64,000 nt of DNA from Arthrobacter hankyongi (GCF_022012395.1 NZ_JAKLTQ010000003.1:186001-250000); one strand, 5' to 3'; positions 25,143 through 33,991 are shown, counted from the first letter of the stretch. The notes: generated by a model from the letters alone, not told the origin. Numbers and translations: made by a program.

Positions 25143-28100
25143 TTGAAATACGTAGGCGCATCAGGTAGTGACTCAACAATACCGACGACGGCGGCAGCCG
25201 TTGGCTCCGGCCCGAACGCACCTGGGGAGTCCGGCACCTGTCCCGGGGCAGCGGTTTTTCCCAGCCGGTCGGCAGCAGTCGAGCGGACCTTGCTGGAAAT
25301 CATCAACCACACCATCGCCGCGCACCCCGCAGCCGCGGCCATCGACGATGGTGCCGGTCCGCTGACCTACCAGGAGCTCGGGGTCAGGATGCAGGGCGTG
25401 GCGCGGCACCTGTGGAGCGCCGACATCGGAGCAGGTGACCGGGTAGGGGTGCGGGTTCCGTCCGGCTCCGCGGACCTGTACATAGCGATCCTTGGGGTGC
25501 TTGCTTCCGGCGCCGCCTATGTGCCGGTGGACGCGGACGAGCCGGACGAGCGTGCGGCAACGGTGTGGCAGGAGGCCGGCGTCTGCGCCGTCATCGGTGC
25601 CGGCCTGGAGGTCTCGCTGGTGCCGGAAGTCCGGCCGCTGGGACAGATTCCGCAGCCGCATCTTGATGACGATGCCTGGATCATCTTCACCTCCGGCTCC
25701 ACCGGCAAGCCCAAGGGCGTGGCGATCACCCACCGGTCCGCAGGAGCCTGGGTGGATGCCGAGGCCGAAATGTTCTGCACCGACCGGCCCCTCGGACCGG
25801 GCGACCGGGTGCTGGCGGGATTGTCGGTTGCCTTCGATGCCTCGTGCGAGGAGATGTGGCTGGCATGGCGCAACGGCGCCTGCCTGGTGCCGGCACCGCG
25901 GTCCGTGGTCCGCTCCGGTGCCGATCTGGGTCCGTGGCTGTCCGAACGGCACATCACTGTCGTTTCCACCGTGCCGTCGCTGGCGGCCCTGTGGCCCGCG
26001 CAGGCGCTGGAAAATGTCCGGCTGCTGATCTTCGGCGGGGAGGCCTGTCCGAACGAACTGATCGCGCGGCTGGCCGGCCCGTCGCGGGAGGTGTGGAATA
26101 CCTACGGTCCCACCGAAGCCACGGTCATTGCCTGCGGTGCGCAGCTGGACGGGACTCCGCCGGCGCGGATCGGCCTGCCGTTGCGCGGCTGGGAGCTGGC
26201 CGTGGTGGACCCTGACGGCCAGCCGGTCAACTGGGGCGAGGAGGGCGAGCTCATCATCGGCGGCGTCGGTCTGGGCCGCTACCTGGACCAGGCGAAGGAC
26301 GCCGAGAAATATGCGCCCATGCCGGCCCTCGGGTGGGACCGGGCCTACCGCAGCGGTGACTTGGTCCTGGCCGATCCGCAGGGGCTGGTCTTTGTGGGCC
26401 GGGCGGACGAGCAGGTCAAGCTCGCCGGCCGGCGGGTGGAGCTGGGCGAAATTGACCAGGCGCTGACCGAACTGCCCGGGGTCGCAGCAGCGGCCAGCGC
26501 GGTCCGGACGACGCCGAGCGGCAACAAGGTGCTGGCCGGGTATCTGGTGCCGGCGTCGAGCGGGAGCATCGACCTCGCTGCGGCCCGTGCCCGGCTGGCG
26601 GAAAAGCTGCCGGCCCAGCTGGTGCCGGCACTGGGGATCATTGACGAACTGCCGCTGAAAACCTCGGGCAAGGTGGACCGGAAAGCGCTGCCCTGGCCGC
26701 TGGCGGGAGGCTCCGGAGCGCAGGGTGGCGTCCCGGAGCTCAGTGGCGACGCCGGCTGGCTGGCGGAGCAATGGACAGACCTGCTCGGTCCGCAACCGCT
26801 GACCCAGGACAGCGATTTCTTCGCAGTGGGCGGAGCCAGCATGTCTGCCGCCCAGCTGGTTTCAGCCCTGCGGGACCGCTATCCGGACGTTTCGGTAGCG
26901 GACATCTACGACCATCCGACGCTGGGCGGCATGGCCGCCTTCCTGGGCACGCTGCAGGCCGCCGACGTCCGGCAGCGGACCATCCGCCCGACGCCCTGGT
27001 GGACCGGTCTGCTGCAGTTGCCCGTGGTGCTGGGCCTGTACGGCATCGTGGGGCTGCGCTATGTCACCGGCATCGCGATCGTCTGTCTGGTGCTTTTCCA
27101 GCTCACCGACGCCCCCTGGATGCCCAACCCGCCGCTGCTGCCGACGCTGGCGGCGTGGGTGGTGCTGTACAGCCTGCCGTTCCGGTTCCTGTTGGCCGTC
27201 GGTTCAGCCCGCATTCTGCTGGCCGGTGTCCGGCCAGGTACCTACCGGCGGGGCGGGTGGCTCCACGTCAGGCTGTGGGCTGTGGAACGGATTGTCACCT
27301 TCTGTAAGCTGGAGCCTGCGATGGGGACCCCGCTGGCGCCGTGGTATGCCCGGGCGTTGGGCTGCTCGGTTGGCAGGCATGTCCACTTGGACACGATGCC
27401 GCCGGTCACCGGCCTGGCTGTCATCGGTGACGGGGCAACCATCGAGTATGAGGTTGACCTGGCCGGGCACTGGCTCGACGGCGACCTGCTGCATGTTGGC
27501 CCGGTGCAGGTGGACGCGACAGTCCGGGTCGGTACCCGCTCCACCCTGATGCCGGGCGCGCATGTTGAAGCCGGCGCCGAAGTGGCCCCCGGCACCTGCG
27601 TCACCGGTGTCGTCCCGGCGGGTGAACACTGGGCCGGTTCGCAGATGCAGCGAATCGGCACCGCCGGCGAGGATTGGCCCCCGGCGCCAAAGCACCGGAA
27701 GCCGGGCAGCACGAGGTTCCTGTACCCTCTTGGCCTGGCCGTGCTGGCCCTGCTGCCGCTGGTCAGCATGGTACCCGGCGGGTTGCTGATGATCCAGGTC
27801 ATCGCCGGCATCGGCCGGCTCGAGGACGCGCTCTGGATGCTGGCTGCGTGGAGCCCGCTGTTCATCGTGGCGACGTTGGCCGTCTATCTCTGCCTGACTG
27901 CGGGAACGGTCCGGCTGCTCGGCAGGCTGATGAAGCCCGGCTTCCATTCGCTGGACGGCCGCGCAGCCTGGGCGGCGTGGCTGACCAACGCCCTGTTGAC
28001 CAAATCCCTCATCTCCACCTATCCGCTCTATGCCAGCCTGGCCACACCTGCCTGGCTGCGCCTGCTGGGCGCCCGGGTCGGCCGGAATGTGGAGATCTCC

Positions 28101-29129
28101 ACGGTGGAAACCGTGCCGCACCTGACCAGTGTCGCGGACCGGTCCTTCCTGGCCGACCATTCGATGGTTTCCGCCCCGCGGGCCCGTTGCGGGTGGCTGC
28201 ACCTGGGGCCGGCGACCGTGGGCGAAAAATCATTTGTCGGCAATTCCGCCATTGTCGGTCCGGACCGGAATGTGCCGGCAGATTCGTTGATCGCCGTCCT
28301 GTCCTCGGCTCCGAAGGACATGCCGGCCCGCTCATCCTGGTTCGGCCGTCCGGCAGTGGAACTTCCGCGCCCGGTGGATGATGCGGAAGGCAGCCGGACC
28401 TACCATCCTGCGCGGCATCTGGTGCTGGCCCGGGCCGCAGTCGAATGCTGCCGGATCCTGCCTGCCATCTTCACCGCCTGGCTGGCCCTGTGCACCGTGT
28501 ACGTGCTTTTTTCGATCAATGCGGAGGCGGGCCTGGCGGCCATGGTCGCCTGGTCGGGGCCGGTCCTGTTGGCCAGCGCCGTTGCCGCCTGCCTGATGGC
28601 ACTGGCAGCGAAATGGGCGCTGGTCGGACGGTTCAAACCGTCCGAACACCAGCTCTGGACGTCGTTCGTCTGGCGCAACGAATTGGCCGATGTCTTTTCC
28701 GAATCCCTCGCCGTGGCCGGACTGATCCGGATGAGTCTGGGAACTCCGCTGCTGAACGCCTGGCTGCGGCTGATGGGCACCAAAGTCGGCCGCGGTGTCT
28801 GGTGCGAGACCTGGTGGCTCCCGGAGTTCGACCTGATCCACCTGGCCGACGGCGTCAGCGTCAACCGGGGCACGGTGCTGCAGACCCACCTGTTCCACGA
28901 CCGCATCATGCGGATGGACACCGTTCGGCTGCAGGCCGGCTCCACCCTGGGTCCGAACAGCATTGTGCTGCCCGGCAGTTCGCTGGGTGAACAGGCCACC
29001 GTGGGCGCCTGCTCGCTGGTCATGCGCGCCGAAAACGTACCGGCCGGCGGCAGCTGGGCCGGCAACCCGATCCGCAACTGGCCGGAGCACGCGGCAGCGC
29101 CTGCGCAGCCGGCGTTCATCGGCAAGTAA
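25143..29129 (+). CDS. Pls/PosA-type membrane NRPS, predicted poly(diamino acid) synthetase
   Basis: About 1328 residues from a TTG start behind GGGGGA (25131-25136); in-frame alternatives are GTG 25110 and ATG 25014, but the latter lies inside a hairpin. Order: adenylation domain with TSGSTGKPKG at 183-192, FDAS at 231-234 and SGKVDRKALP; carrier domain with FFAVGGAS, Ser566; then three units of two membrane helices plus a soluble hexapeptide-repeat-like domain (about 618-855, 860-1080, 1090-1315). This is the architecture of the epsilon-poly-L-lysine synthetase Pls, which has no condensation or thioesterase domain and elongates the chain with its soluble domains. By eye the pocket reads DAESIGTVIK, which suits a basic diamino acid. 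It heads a four-gene operon. Confidence 0.85.
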   Translation: MKYVGASGSDSTIPTTAAAVGSGPNAPGESGTCPGAAVFPSRSAAVERTLLEIINHTIAAHPAAAAIDDGAGPLTYQELGVRMQGVARHLWSADIGAGDRVGVRVPSGSADLYIAILGVLASGAAYVPVDADEPDERAATVWQEAGVCAVIGAGLEVSLVPEVRPLGQIPQPHLDDDAWIIFTSGSTGKPKGVAITHRSAGAWVDAEAEMFCTDRPLGPGDRVLAGLSVAFDASCEEMWLAWRNGACLVPAPRSVVRSGADLGPWLSERHITVVSTVPSLAALWPAQALENVRLLIFGGEACPNELIARLAGPSREVWNTYGPTEATVIACGAQLDGTPPARIGLPLRGWELAVVDPDGQPVNWGEEGELIIGGVGLGRYLDQAKDAEKYAPMPALGWDRAYRSGDLVLADPQGLVFVGRADEQVKLAGRRVELGEIDQALTELPGVAAAASAVRTTPSGNKVLAGYLVPASSGSIDLAAARARLAEKLPAQLVPALGIIDELPLKTSGKVDRKALPWPLAGGSGAQGGVPELSGDAGWLAEQWTDLLGPQPLTQDSDFFAVGGASMSAAQLVSALRDRYPDVSVADIYDHPTLGGMAAFLGTLQAADVRQRTIRPTPWWTGLLQLPVVLGLYGIVGLRYVTGIAIVCLVLFQLTDAPWMPNPPLLPTLAAWVVLYSLPFRFLLAVGSARILLAGVRPGTYRRGGWLHVRLWAVERIVTFCKLEPAMGTPLAPWYARALGCSVGRHVHLDTMPPVTGLAVIGDGATIEYEVDLAGHWLDGDLLHVGPVQVDATVRVGTRSTLMPGAHVEAGAEVAPGTCVTGVVPAGEHWAGSQMQRIGTAGEDWPPAPKHRKPGSTRFLYPLGLAVLALLPLVSMVPGGLLMIQVIAGIGRLEDALWMLAAWSPLFIVATLAVYLCLTAGTVRLLGRLMKPGFHSLDGRAAWAAWLTNALLTKSLISTYPLYASLATPAWLRLLGARVGRNVEISTVETVPHLTSVADRSFLADHSMVSAPRARCGWLHLGPATVGEKSFVGNSAIVGPDRNVPADSLIAVLSSAPKDMPARSSWFGRPAVELPRPVDDAEGSRTYHPARHLVLARAAVECCRILPAIFTAWLALCTVYVLFSINAEAGLAAMVAWSGPVLLASAVAACLMALAAKWALVGRFKPSEHQLWTSFVWRNELADVFSESLAVAGLIRMSLGTPLLNAWLRLMGTKVGRGVWCETWWLPEFDLIHLADGVSVNRGTVLQTHLFHDRIMRMDTVRLQAGSTLGPNSIVLPGSSLGEQATVGACSLVMRAENVPAGGSWAGNPIRNWPEHAAAPAQPAFIGK

Positions 29130-29157
29130 GAGTCGAGCAAGAGGGGACTAGAGGGGC

Positions 29158-30099
29158 ATGACGACAATCGAGAATTTTGGCAACAGCGCCGCTTCAAAAG
29201 GCTACCGGGCCTTCGGCTCCGTGTTGACCGCCATGGTGACCCCGTTCGACCGGCACGGAGGGCTGGACGAATTCGGCGCCGAGAAACTGGCCGCCTGGCT
29301 CACCCAGGACGGCTGGAACGACGGCGTGGTGGTCAATGGCACCACGGGGGAATCGGTCACCACCTCCGATCGGGAAAAGATCGTGATGATAGAGAGCGCG
29401 AAACGGGCGCTGGAACGCCGCGGGAAAAAGGTGATCGCGGGAGTGGGGGCCGGGGATACCCGCCACAGTGTCGCGATGGCAGAGGCTGCCGCCGCGCACG
29501 GTGCTGACGGCCTGCTGGTCGTCGCGCCGTACTACTCCCGGCCCACCCAGGCCGGCATCCTGCAGCATTTCCGTGCCATCGCCGACAGCACCCCGCTCCC
29601 GGTCATGCTCTACGACCACCCTGGCCGTACCGGGGTAGCCCTTGAACCGGACACCCTGGCGGCTGCCGCCGAGCACCCGCGGATCATTGCGGTCAAAGAC
29701 GCCAAAGGTGACCTGGAAGCGTCGTCCTGGGTGATGCGGCGGACCTACCTGTCCTACTACTCCGGGGACGACGCACTGAATCTTCCGCTGCTCTCGATCG
29801 GGGCCGTGGGCATGGTGTCGGTGGTCGGGCACCTGGTCGGCGACCGGCTGCGCAGTCTCCTTGACCACTATTCCAACGGGCGGATCGGTGAGGCACTGGC
29901 CCTCCACCGCGAACTGTTGCCGGTTTGCCGCGGCATGTTCCGTGCCCCGGCGGCCGCCTCGGTCAAGGCAGCGCTCAAGTCGCTGGGACTTCCGGCCGGA
30001 CCGGTCCGGTCGCCGCTGGTGGATTTGGACCAGCACGAAACCCAGGCCTTGCTCGCGGACATGACCTCGACGGGCGTGCTCGCGCCGCTGCCGGCCTAA
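29158..30099 (+). CDS. dapA: 4-hydroxy-tetrahydrodipicolinate synthase
   Basis: 313 residues. The active-site set is present: Thr62-Thr63 in NGTTGES, Tyr152 in YDHPGRTG and Schiff-base Lys180 in IIAVKDAKGD. It condenses aspartate semialdehyde with pyruvate, the first committed step to diaminopimelate and lysine. ATG with GAGGGG upstream, 28 bp after the NRPS. Its place inside a Pls-like operon suggests dedicated precursor supply for a lysine-type polymer, although it could be the only dapA of the cell. Lysine sensitivity cannot be judged from the sequence. Confidence 0.9.
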   Translation: MTTIENFGNSAASKGYRAFGSVLTAMVTPFDRHGGLDEFGAEKLAAWLTQDGWNDGVVVNGTTGESVTTSDREKIVMIESAKRALERRGKKVIAGVGAGDTRHSVAMAEAAAAHGADGLLVVAPYYSRPTQAGILQHFRAIADSTPLPVMLYDHPGRTGVALEPDTLAAAAEHPRIIAVKDAKGDLEASSWVMRRTYLSYYSGDDALNLPLLSIGAVGMVSVVGHLVGDRLRSLLDHYSNGRIGEALALHRELLPVCRGMFRAPAAASVKAALKSLGLPAGPVRSPLVDLDQHETQALLADMTSTGVLAPLPA

Positions 30100-30129
30100 G
30101 CCGGCGATGAGCACGGGAATGAAGGAACG

Positions 30130-31341
30130 ATGAAGGATCAGAAGAAAGGGCCTGCCTCGAAACGCTTCCTTGGCGTCGATGCGGCCCGCGGCGCAGCCCT
30201 GATCGGGATGATGGCGATCCACATCATGCCTGCCTGGAACGACAATGGCGACCCGACGCTGGTCTGGACCTTCTTTGCCGGAAAGTCGGCGGCCCTGTTC
30301 GCGCTGCTGGCCGGCGTATCGCTCACCTTTTCGTCCGGCGGGGCACGGCTGCTGAACGGCCGTGCCCTCCTCGGCGCCCAGGCAGGCCTTGCCGTGAGGG
30401 CCCTGCTCATCGGCTTGCTCGGTTTGTTACTGGCTTACCTGAACCCGCCGGCCGCCATCATCCTGGCCTATTACGGGATGATGTTCCTGCTGGCAGTGCC
30501 ATTGTTGGGCTTGGGACCGCGGGCCCTGGCCCTTGCTGCCCTCGGCTTCGCCATCGTGGGACCGGTGCTGATGCAGGACGTGCGCAACGGGCTGTCTGAC
30601 CTGGACGGCTTCGATCCGACGCTGACCAGCCTGATCACCCAGCCGGCCGACGTCGTCGGTGTCCTGCTGTTCACCGGCAGTTATCCGGTCATCCCGTGGA
30701 TGGCCTACATCTGTGCCGGCCTGGCGATTGGACGACTGGACCTCGGCTCGGCGGCCGTCCAGATCCGGCTTGCCGTCGGGGGCGTGGTGCTGGCGGTCGG
30801 AACCTGGCTGTTGTCCCTGCTGCTCCTCGGGCCGCTGGGCGGACAGGAACGCATCCTGGCCGCGACCCCGTGGCTGGATGCTGAAGGTTATGCCGACATC
30901 CTCACCTACGGCCCGGACTTCGGACTGCCCACGACCACCGGCTGGTGGCTGGCTATCCCGGCTCCGTATTCAACCACGCCTCTGGAAATCCTGATGACCC
31001 TGGGCACCGGCATGGCAGCGCTGGGCACCATGTTGCTGCTGGCCCGCAGCTTTGCCTGGGTGCTGACGCCGCTGGCTACCGCGGGCGCCATCACGTTGAC
31101 GCTGTATTCGGGCCATCTGGTACTCCTCGCGACGGGCCTGCTCGACCAGCATCCGGAGGTTGCCTTGGGCGTCCATCTGACCGCGGCCTTGCTGTTCGCG
31201 TTTATCTGGCGGAACGTCACCGGCCGCAGGCCGGGGCCGCTTGAAGGCCTGGTCTCGGCCGCAGTCAAGCGGACCCGCGCCAAAGTCTTGGCTGCCGGAC
31301 AGTACCGGCAGCCTGCCGACCCGGCCGGACCCGACCTGTAG
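30130..31341 (+). CDS. Multi-pass membrane protein, heparan-alpha-glucosaminide N-acetyltransferase / DUF1624 type
   Basis: 403 residues with about ten membrane segments. The N-terminal KRFLGVDAARGAALIGMMAI is typical of the DUF1624/DUF418 acyltransferase-like family, followed by a GVSLTFSSGGARLL block. Relatives move acetyl groups across the membrane, but most bacterial members are uncharacterised. The gene lies 30 bp after dapA in the same operon, so it might acylate, export or assist the product of the NRPS; this is inference. The C-terminal tail is basic and cytoplasmic. Confidence 0.8.
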   Translation: MKDQKKGPASKRFLGVDAARGAALIGMMAIHIMPAWNDNGDPTLVWTFFAGKSAALFALLAGVSLTFSSGGARLLNGRALLGAQAGLAVRALLIGLLGLLLAYLNPPAAIILAYYGMMFLLAVPLLGLGPRALALAALGFAIVGPVLMQDVRNGLSDLDGFDPTLTSLITQPADVVGVLLFTGSYPVIPWMAYICAGLAIGRLDLGSAAVQIRLAVGGVVLAVGTWLLSLLLLGPLGGQERILAATPWLDAEGYADILTYGPDFGLPTTTGWWLAIPAPYSTTPLEILMTLGTGMAALGTMLLLARSFAWVLTPLATAGAITLTLYSGHLVLLATGLLDQHPEVALGVHLTAALLFAFIWRNVTGRRPGPLEGLVSAAVKRTRAKVLAAGQYRQPADPAGPDL

Positions 31342-31354
31342 GGCAGGCAAACAG

Positions 31355-32206
31355 ATGGTCTGGCGGCGTTTCACCGTGTGGGTGGCCAGCGCGGTGCTGG
31401 CGGTCCCGGCACTGCTGCTGCCGGCGCTGCCGGCCAACGCGGTGCCGGCACCGGTCGGCAACCCCTGCCAGCGGCTGACCGCGGGCGGAGTCCGTTACCC
31501 GGCCACCGACGCCGTCCGGGTTGTTTTTGCCACGGCCGCCTCCTACAAGGATGTCCGGGTACTCATCACCGGATGCGTCCGGACCGGCGGCGGGTACGTC
31601 CAGGAATGGCAGACCACGGGGTTCGCCGGTGCCGCCGGCTTCGCGCCACCCGGGAAGATGTGGGAAAACACCGCATATTCGCCGATGGGGTCCTTTTCCT
31701 TCACCGAGGCCCTGGGCCGGTCGAATCCGGGAACCGCGCTGGAATACCACACGGTCAACCCGTTTTCCCGGTGGGGCGGCGAACACGGACCCACCTACAA
31801 CCAGTACTTCGAAGGCCGTGACGGCGGCGCGGACGAGGACCTCTGGTACTACATGAACGAGGGGTACTACGAGCAAGCAGCAGTGATCAACTGGAACCGC
31901 GAGCCGGACATGCCGACCGTCCAGGGGGCTTCCTTCGCCATCTTCTTCCACGTCGGGGACGAGGCAACGGTGGGCTGCATCGCCACCGACCTGGGCACCG
32001 TGACCCGGCTCCTGAAAACCGTCAAGCCTGGGGACCGGATTATCATGGGCGTGGATCGGGAGGTCTTCACTCCCGGCACGGGCGGCACTCCGGTGTCCGA
32101 ATCACCCAGGCCCCGCCCCATGGACACTGTGAACGGCCTGATCGCGGTCTGTGTACTTGCTGTTTGCGGTGCAGTTTTCGGCAACGGGCGCAGGATCCTG
32201 CCCTAA
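31355..32206 (+). CDS. Exported L,D-transpeptidase-like (YkuD/COG3786) protein with C-terminal anchor
   Basis: 283 residues. A Sec signal peptide (about 1-30, ending ALPANA) precedes a catalytic-like domain whose active site reads FFHVGDEATVGCIATD (His199, Cys208). This matches the COG3786 variant of the YkuD L,D-transpeptidase family, which lacks the usual SHGC spelling. A Pro-rich stretch and a membrane segment (about 257-275) with a basic end anchor it outside the cell. Start at ATG 31355. As last gene of the Pls-like operon it may link, trim or accommodate the polymer in the wall; that is inference. Confidence 0.75.
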   Translation: MVWRRFTVWVASAVLAVPALLLPALPANAVPAPVGNPCQRLTAGGVRYPATDAVRVVFATAASYKDVRVLITGCVRTGGGYVQEWQTTGFAGAAGFAPPGKMWENTAYSPMGSFSFTEALGRSNPGTALEYHTVNPFSRWGGEHGPTYNQYFEGRDGGADEDLWYYMNEGYYEQAAVINWNREPDMPTVQGASFAIFFHVGDEATVGCIATDLGTVTRLLKTVKPGDRIIMGVDREVFTPGTGGTPVSESPRPRPMDTVNGLIAVCVLAVCGAVFGNGRRILP

Positions 32207-32253
32207 GCTGGAAGGTGCCAGCCGCCACGATGCGGGTTTCAAGGTTCTAGGGC

Positions 32254-32266
32254 TAGGGTGCATCAG
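32254..32266 (+). promoter_or_regulatory. Leaderless-type -10 for the 49-residue protein
   Basis: TAGGGT at 32254-32259, 6 nt, GTG at 32266. Confidence 0.5.
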
Positions 32267-32415
32267 TGACGACCGACGGGCAGGATCCGGGCAAGGATCT
32301 GTACGAGGAACGGCTCAAATTGCTGGCCGGCCTCTGGATGCCGGACGCCCCGTCCTGGGAGGATCTGTCCGAAGAGGAGAAGGACCGGTGGCGGGGCTAC
32401 GCCCGGGAGCAATGA
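32266..32415 (+). CDS. Small acidic protein, 49 residues
   Basis: The GTG frame encodes a charged 49-residue protein rich in Asp, Glu, Trp and Arg: DLYEERLKLLAGLWMP, then PSWEDLSEEEKDRWRGY. It looks like one amphipathic helix followed by a WEDLSEEEK capping motif. It has no signal or membrane segment. Support comes from a perfect leaderless-type -10 and natural codon usage. No family was recognised. It lies 60 bp after the YkuD-like gene and could belong to that operon or be independent. Confidence 0.55.
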   Translation: MTTDGQDPGKDLYEERLKLLAGLWMPDAPSWEDLSEEEKDRWRGYAREQ

Positions 32416-32723
32416 GCTGGATGGTCCGCAGCTCGTGCCGCGGCCTGGAACGTTCGCGCCGCCGGGCTTCCTAGTACGCCGGGGTGGCGGCCATCGGCGC
32501 CGCCGTCGGACAATTTTCAGGCCGCGGCGGACAGTTAGGCGCCCGGCACTGGTTGTGGAAGTGCCAAGTGAGTAGCCTGAGGCAAATACCCGTATCCGTT
32601 ACTCAGGTGCCGGGCGGAGTCCCGGCCTACGCTGAAGGTGCTGCTGGGAACGGCAGCCCCCCCAGACGGAGCCGGCGGCGGTGCCTCCATACCGGAGGCT
32701 GCCCCAGCCGCCGCCGGTTCCAT
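32416..32723. other. 308-bp non-coding region downstream of the cassette
   Basis: No gene is supported here. A multibranch fold is possible: GCCCGGCAC (32541-32549) pairs with GTGCCGGGC (32607-32615) and encloses TGAGTA/TACTCA (32569-32574 / 32600-32605). Element copy B follows. The region sits between convergent genes. Confidence 0.55.
32668..32721 (+). other. Conserved structured element, copy B
   Basis: Positions 32668-32681 pair with 32708-32721. The interior contains the hairpin CCTCC/GGAGG (32684-32698) and the loop CTGCCCCAG. The outer stem and C-rich loop match copy A (24981-25037) in the same orientation. It ends three bases before the stop codon of the convergent methyltransferase gene, so it could also terminate transcription. 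Confidence 0.6.
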
Positions 32724-33950
32724 TTAGGGAACAGGCTCCACCACAATCGCCACCCGGTCCTCGCCGATCCGGGTCAACACCAGTGTGGCCTTGTTCGGTC
32801 CTTTACCGGAGCCGGTCAGCAGGGTCTTGCGCAGCTCGTCCGGGGCAACGGCAGTGCCACGCTTCTTGATTTCCAGCACACCGATCCGGGACGCCTTGAC
32901 CCAGGCCTTGAGCTTCTTGACATTGAACGGGCGCACCTGCAGGACCTTGTAGGCCCGGGCGAACGGGGTGGCCGTCAGATCGGGGGCGCAGATGTAGGCG
33001 ATGTGCGGATCCAACAGGTGCCCGCCCAGCTGACGGGCCACGTCGGCCACCAGGCCTGCCCGGATGACGGCGCCGTCGGGCTCGTAGAGATAGCCCTCGG
33101 CCGGACCAAGTTCCACGTCCTGGTGGTTCCGGTCATAGTCGATGCCGCTGGTCAGTTCGGCCGAGCCGCCGTCGCGGATCACCAAGGCCGCCCGGCGGAT
33201 TCCGGGCCGGGCGAGCTCGTTGAACCAAAGCGCCGCCTCGGTCACCTCGCCGTGGACCGAGATCCACTGCGCCTCGCAGTTCTCCGGCAGCGATTCGTGC
33301 GGGATGCCCGGCCCCATTTTCACGCCCACCGGCAGGCCGCGGTCCGCCAGCGACTCGACGAAGGACAACGGCGGGGAGAAGGCCTCGGGATCGAAGATGC
33401 GCGTGGTACCGGACGACGTCGTGGTGCGCCGCGCCGGATCCAGCCAGACGCCGTCGACGTCGGCCAGGTCCACCTCGGTGGCGTCGGCATTCACCACCGT
33501 GGCCTCCGGCCACGGCATCAGGTTGATGGTGGCGACGGCGGCGGTGGTTTCGTCCTGTTCGACGGCGGTGACCTTGCGGTCCAGCGTGGCCAGGGCCATG
33601 GCGTCGGCCCCGATGCCGCAGCCCAGGTCCGCGACCCGTTCCAGGCCTGCGGCGGCGAAACGCTGGGCATGCAGGGCGGCGATGTTCAGCCGGGTGGCCT
33701 GTTCCAGGCCCGCGTGGGTAAAGAGCATGCGCTCGGCAAACGGGCCGAATTTGGCGGCGGCTTTGGCCCGCAGCCGGGACTGGGTCAGCACCGCCGAGAC
33801 GAGCTCGGCGGAGTGCCCGGCCTTGCGCAGCTCGAGATTGGTTTTCAAGCTGTCGCCGTCCGAATAGGGCCCGAGCGAATTCAGCAGCTCCCAGCCCTCG
33901 GAAGTCAGCAGGGGGGCGATATGTTCATATTCGGCTGCGGTCCCGGTCAT
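32724..33950 (-). CDS. Class I SAM-dependent methyltransferase with THUMP-like C-terminal domain
   Basis: 408 residues. The central Rossmann methyltransferase has VADLGCGIGADAMALA (SAM loop), VTAVEQDE and VDGVWLDPARR. The C-terminal part (about 320-405; VRPFNVKKLKAWVKASRIGVLEIKKRG) matches the THUMP-like domain fused to such enzymes in actinobacteria, suggesting an RNA substrate. The exact target is unknown. Start is supported by a TAGGCT hexamer 7 nt upstream on the minus strand. Confidence 0.85.
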   Translation of the reverse strand: MTGTAAEYEHIAPLLTSEGWELLNSLGPYSDGDSLKTNLELRKAGHSAELVSAVLTQSRLRAKAAAKFGPFAERMLFTHAGLEQATRLNIAALHAQRFAAAGLERVADLGCGIGADAMALATLDRKVTAVEQDETTAAVATINLMPWPEATVVNADATEVDLADVDGVWLDPARRTTTSSGTTRIFDPEAFSPPLSFVESLADRGLPVGVKMGPGIPHESLPENCEAQWISVHGEVTEAALWFNELARPGIRRAALVIRDGGSAELTSGIDYDRNHQDVELGPAEGYLYEPDGAVIRAGLVADVARQLGGHLLDPHIAYICAPDLTATPFARAYKVLQVRPFNVKKLKAWVKASRIGVLEIKKRGTAVAPDELRKTLLTGSGKGPNKATLVLTRIGEDRVAIVVEPVP

Positions 33951-33957
33951 GCTGTTA

Positions 33958-33984
33958 AGCCTAGTCCAGCAGGGCTGTTAGGCT
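33958..33984. promoter_or_regulatory. Overlapping divergent leaderless-type promoters
   Basis: On the minus strand TAGGCT (33958-33963) precedes the ATG at 33950 by 7 nt. On the plus strand TAGGCT (33979-33984) precedes the ATG at 33992 by 7 nt. The two start codons are only 41 bp apart, so each polymerase footprint covers the other promoter. Confidence 0.6.
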
Positions 33985-33991
33985 CCCTGCC

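Noticed and set aside
32535..32723. Minus-strand short peptide frame with an MEPA-type start, similar to one opposite 24913-25039
   Set aside because: The similarity of the two peptides is fully explained by the shared stem of elements A and B, so no coding is needed.
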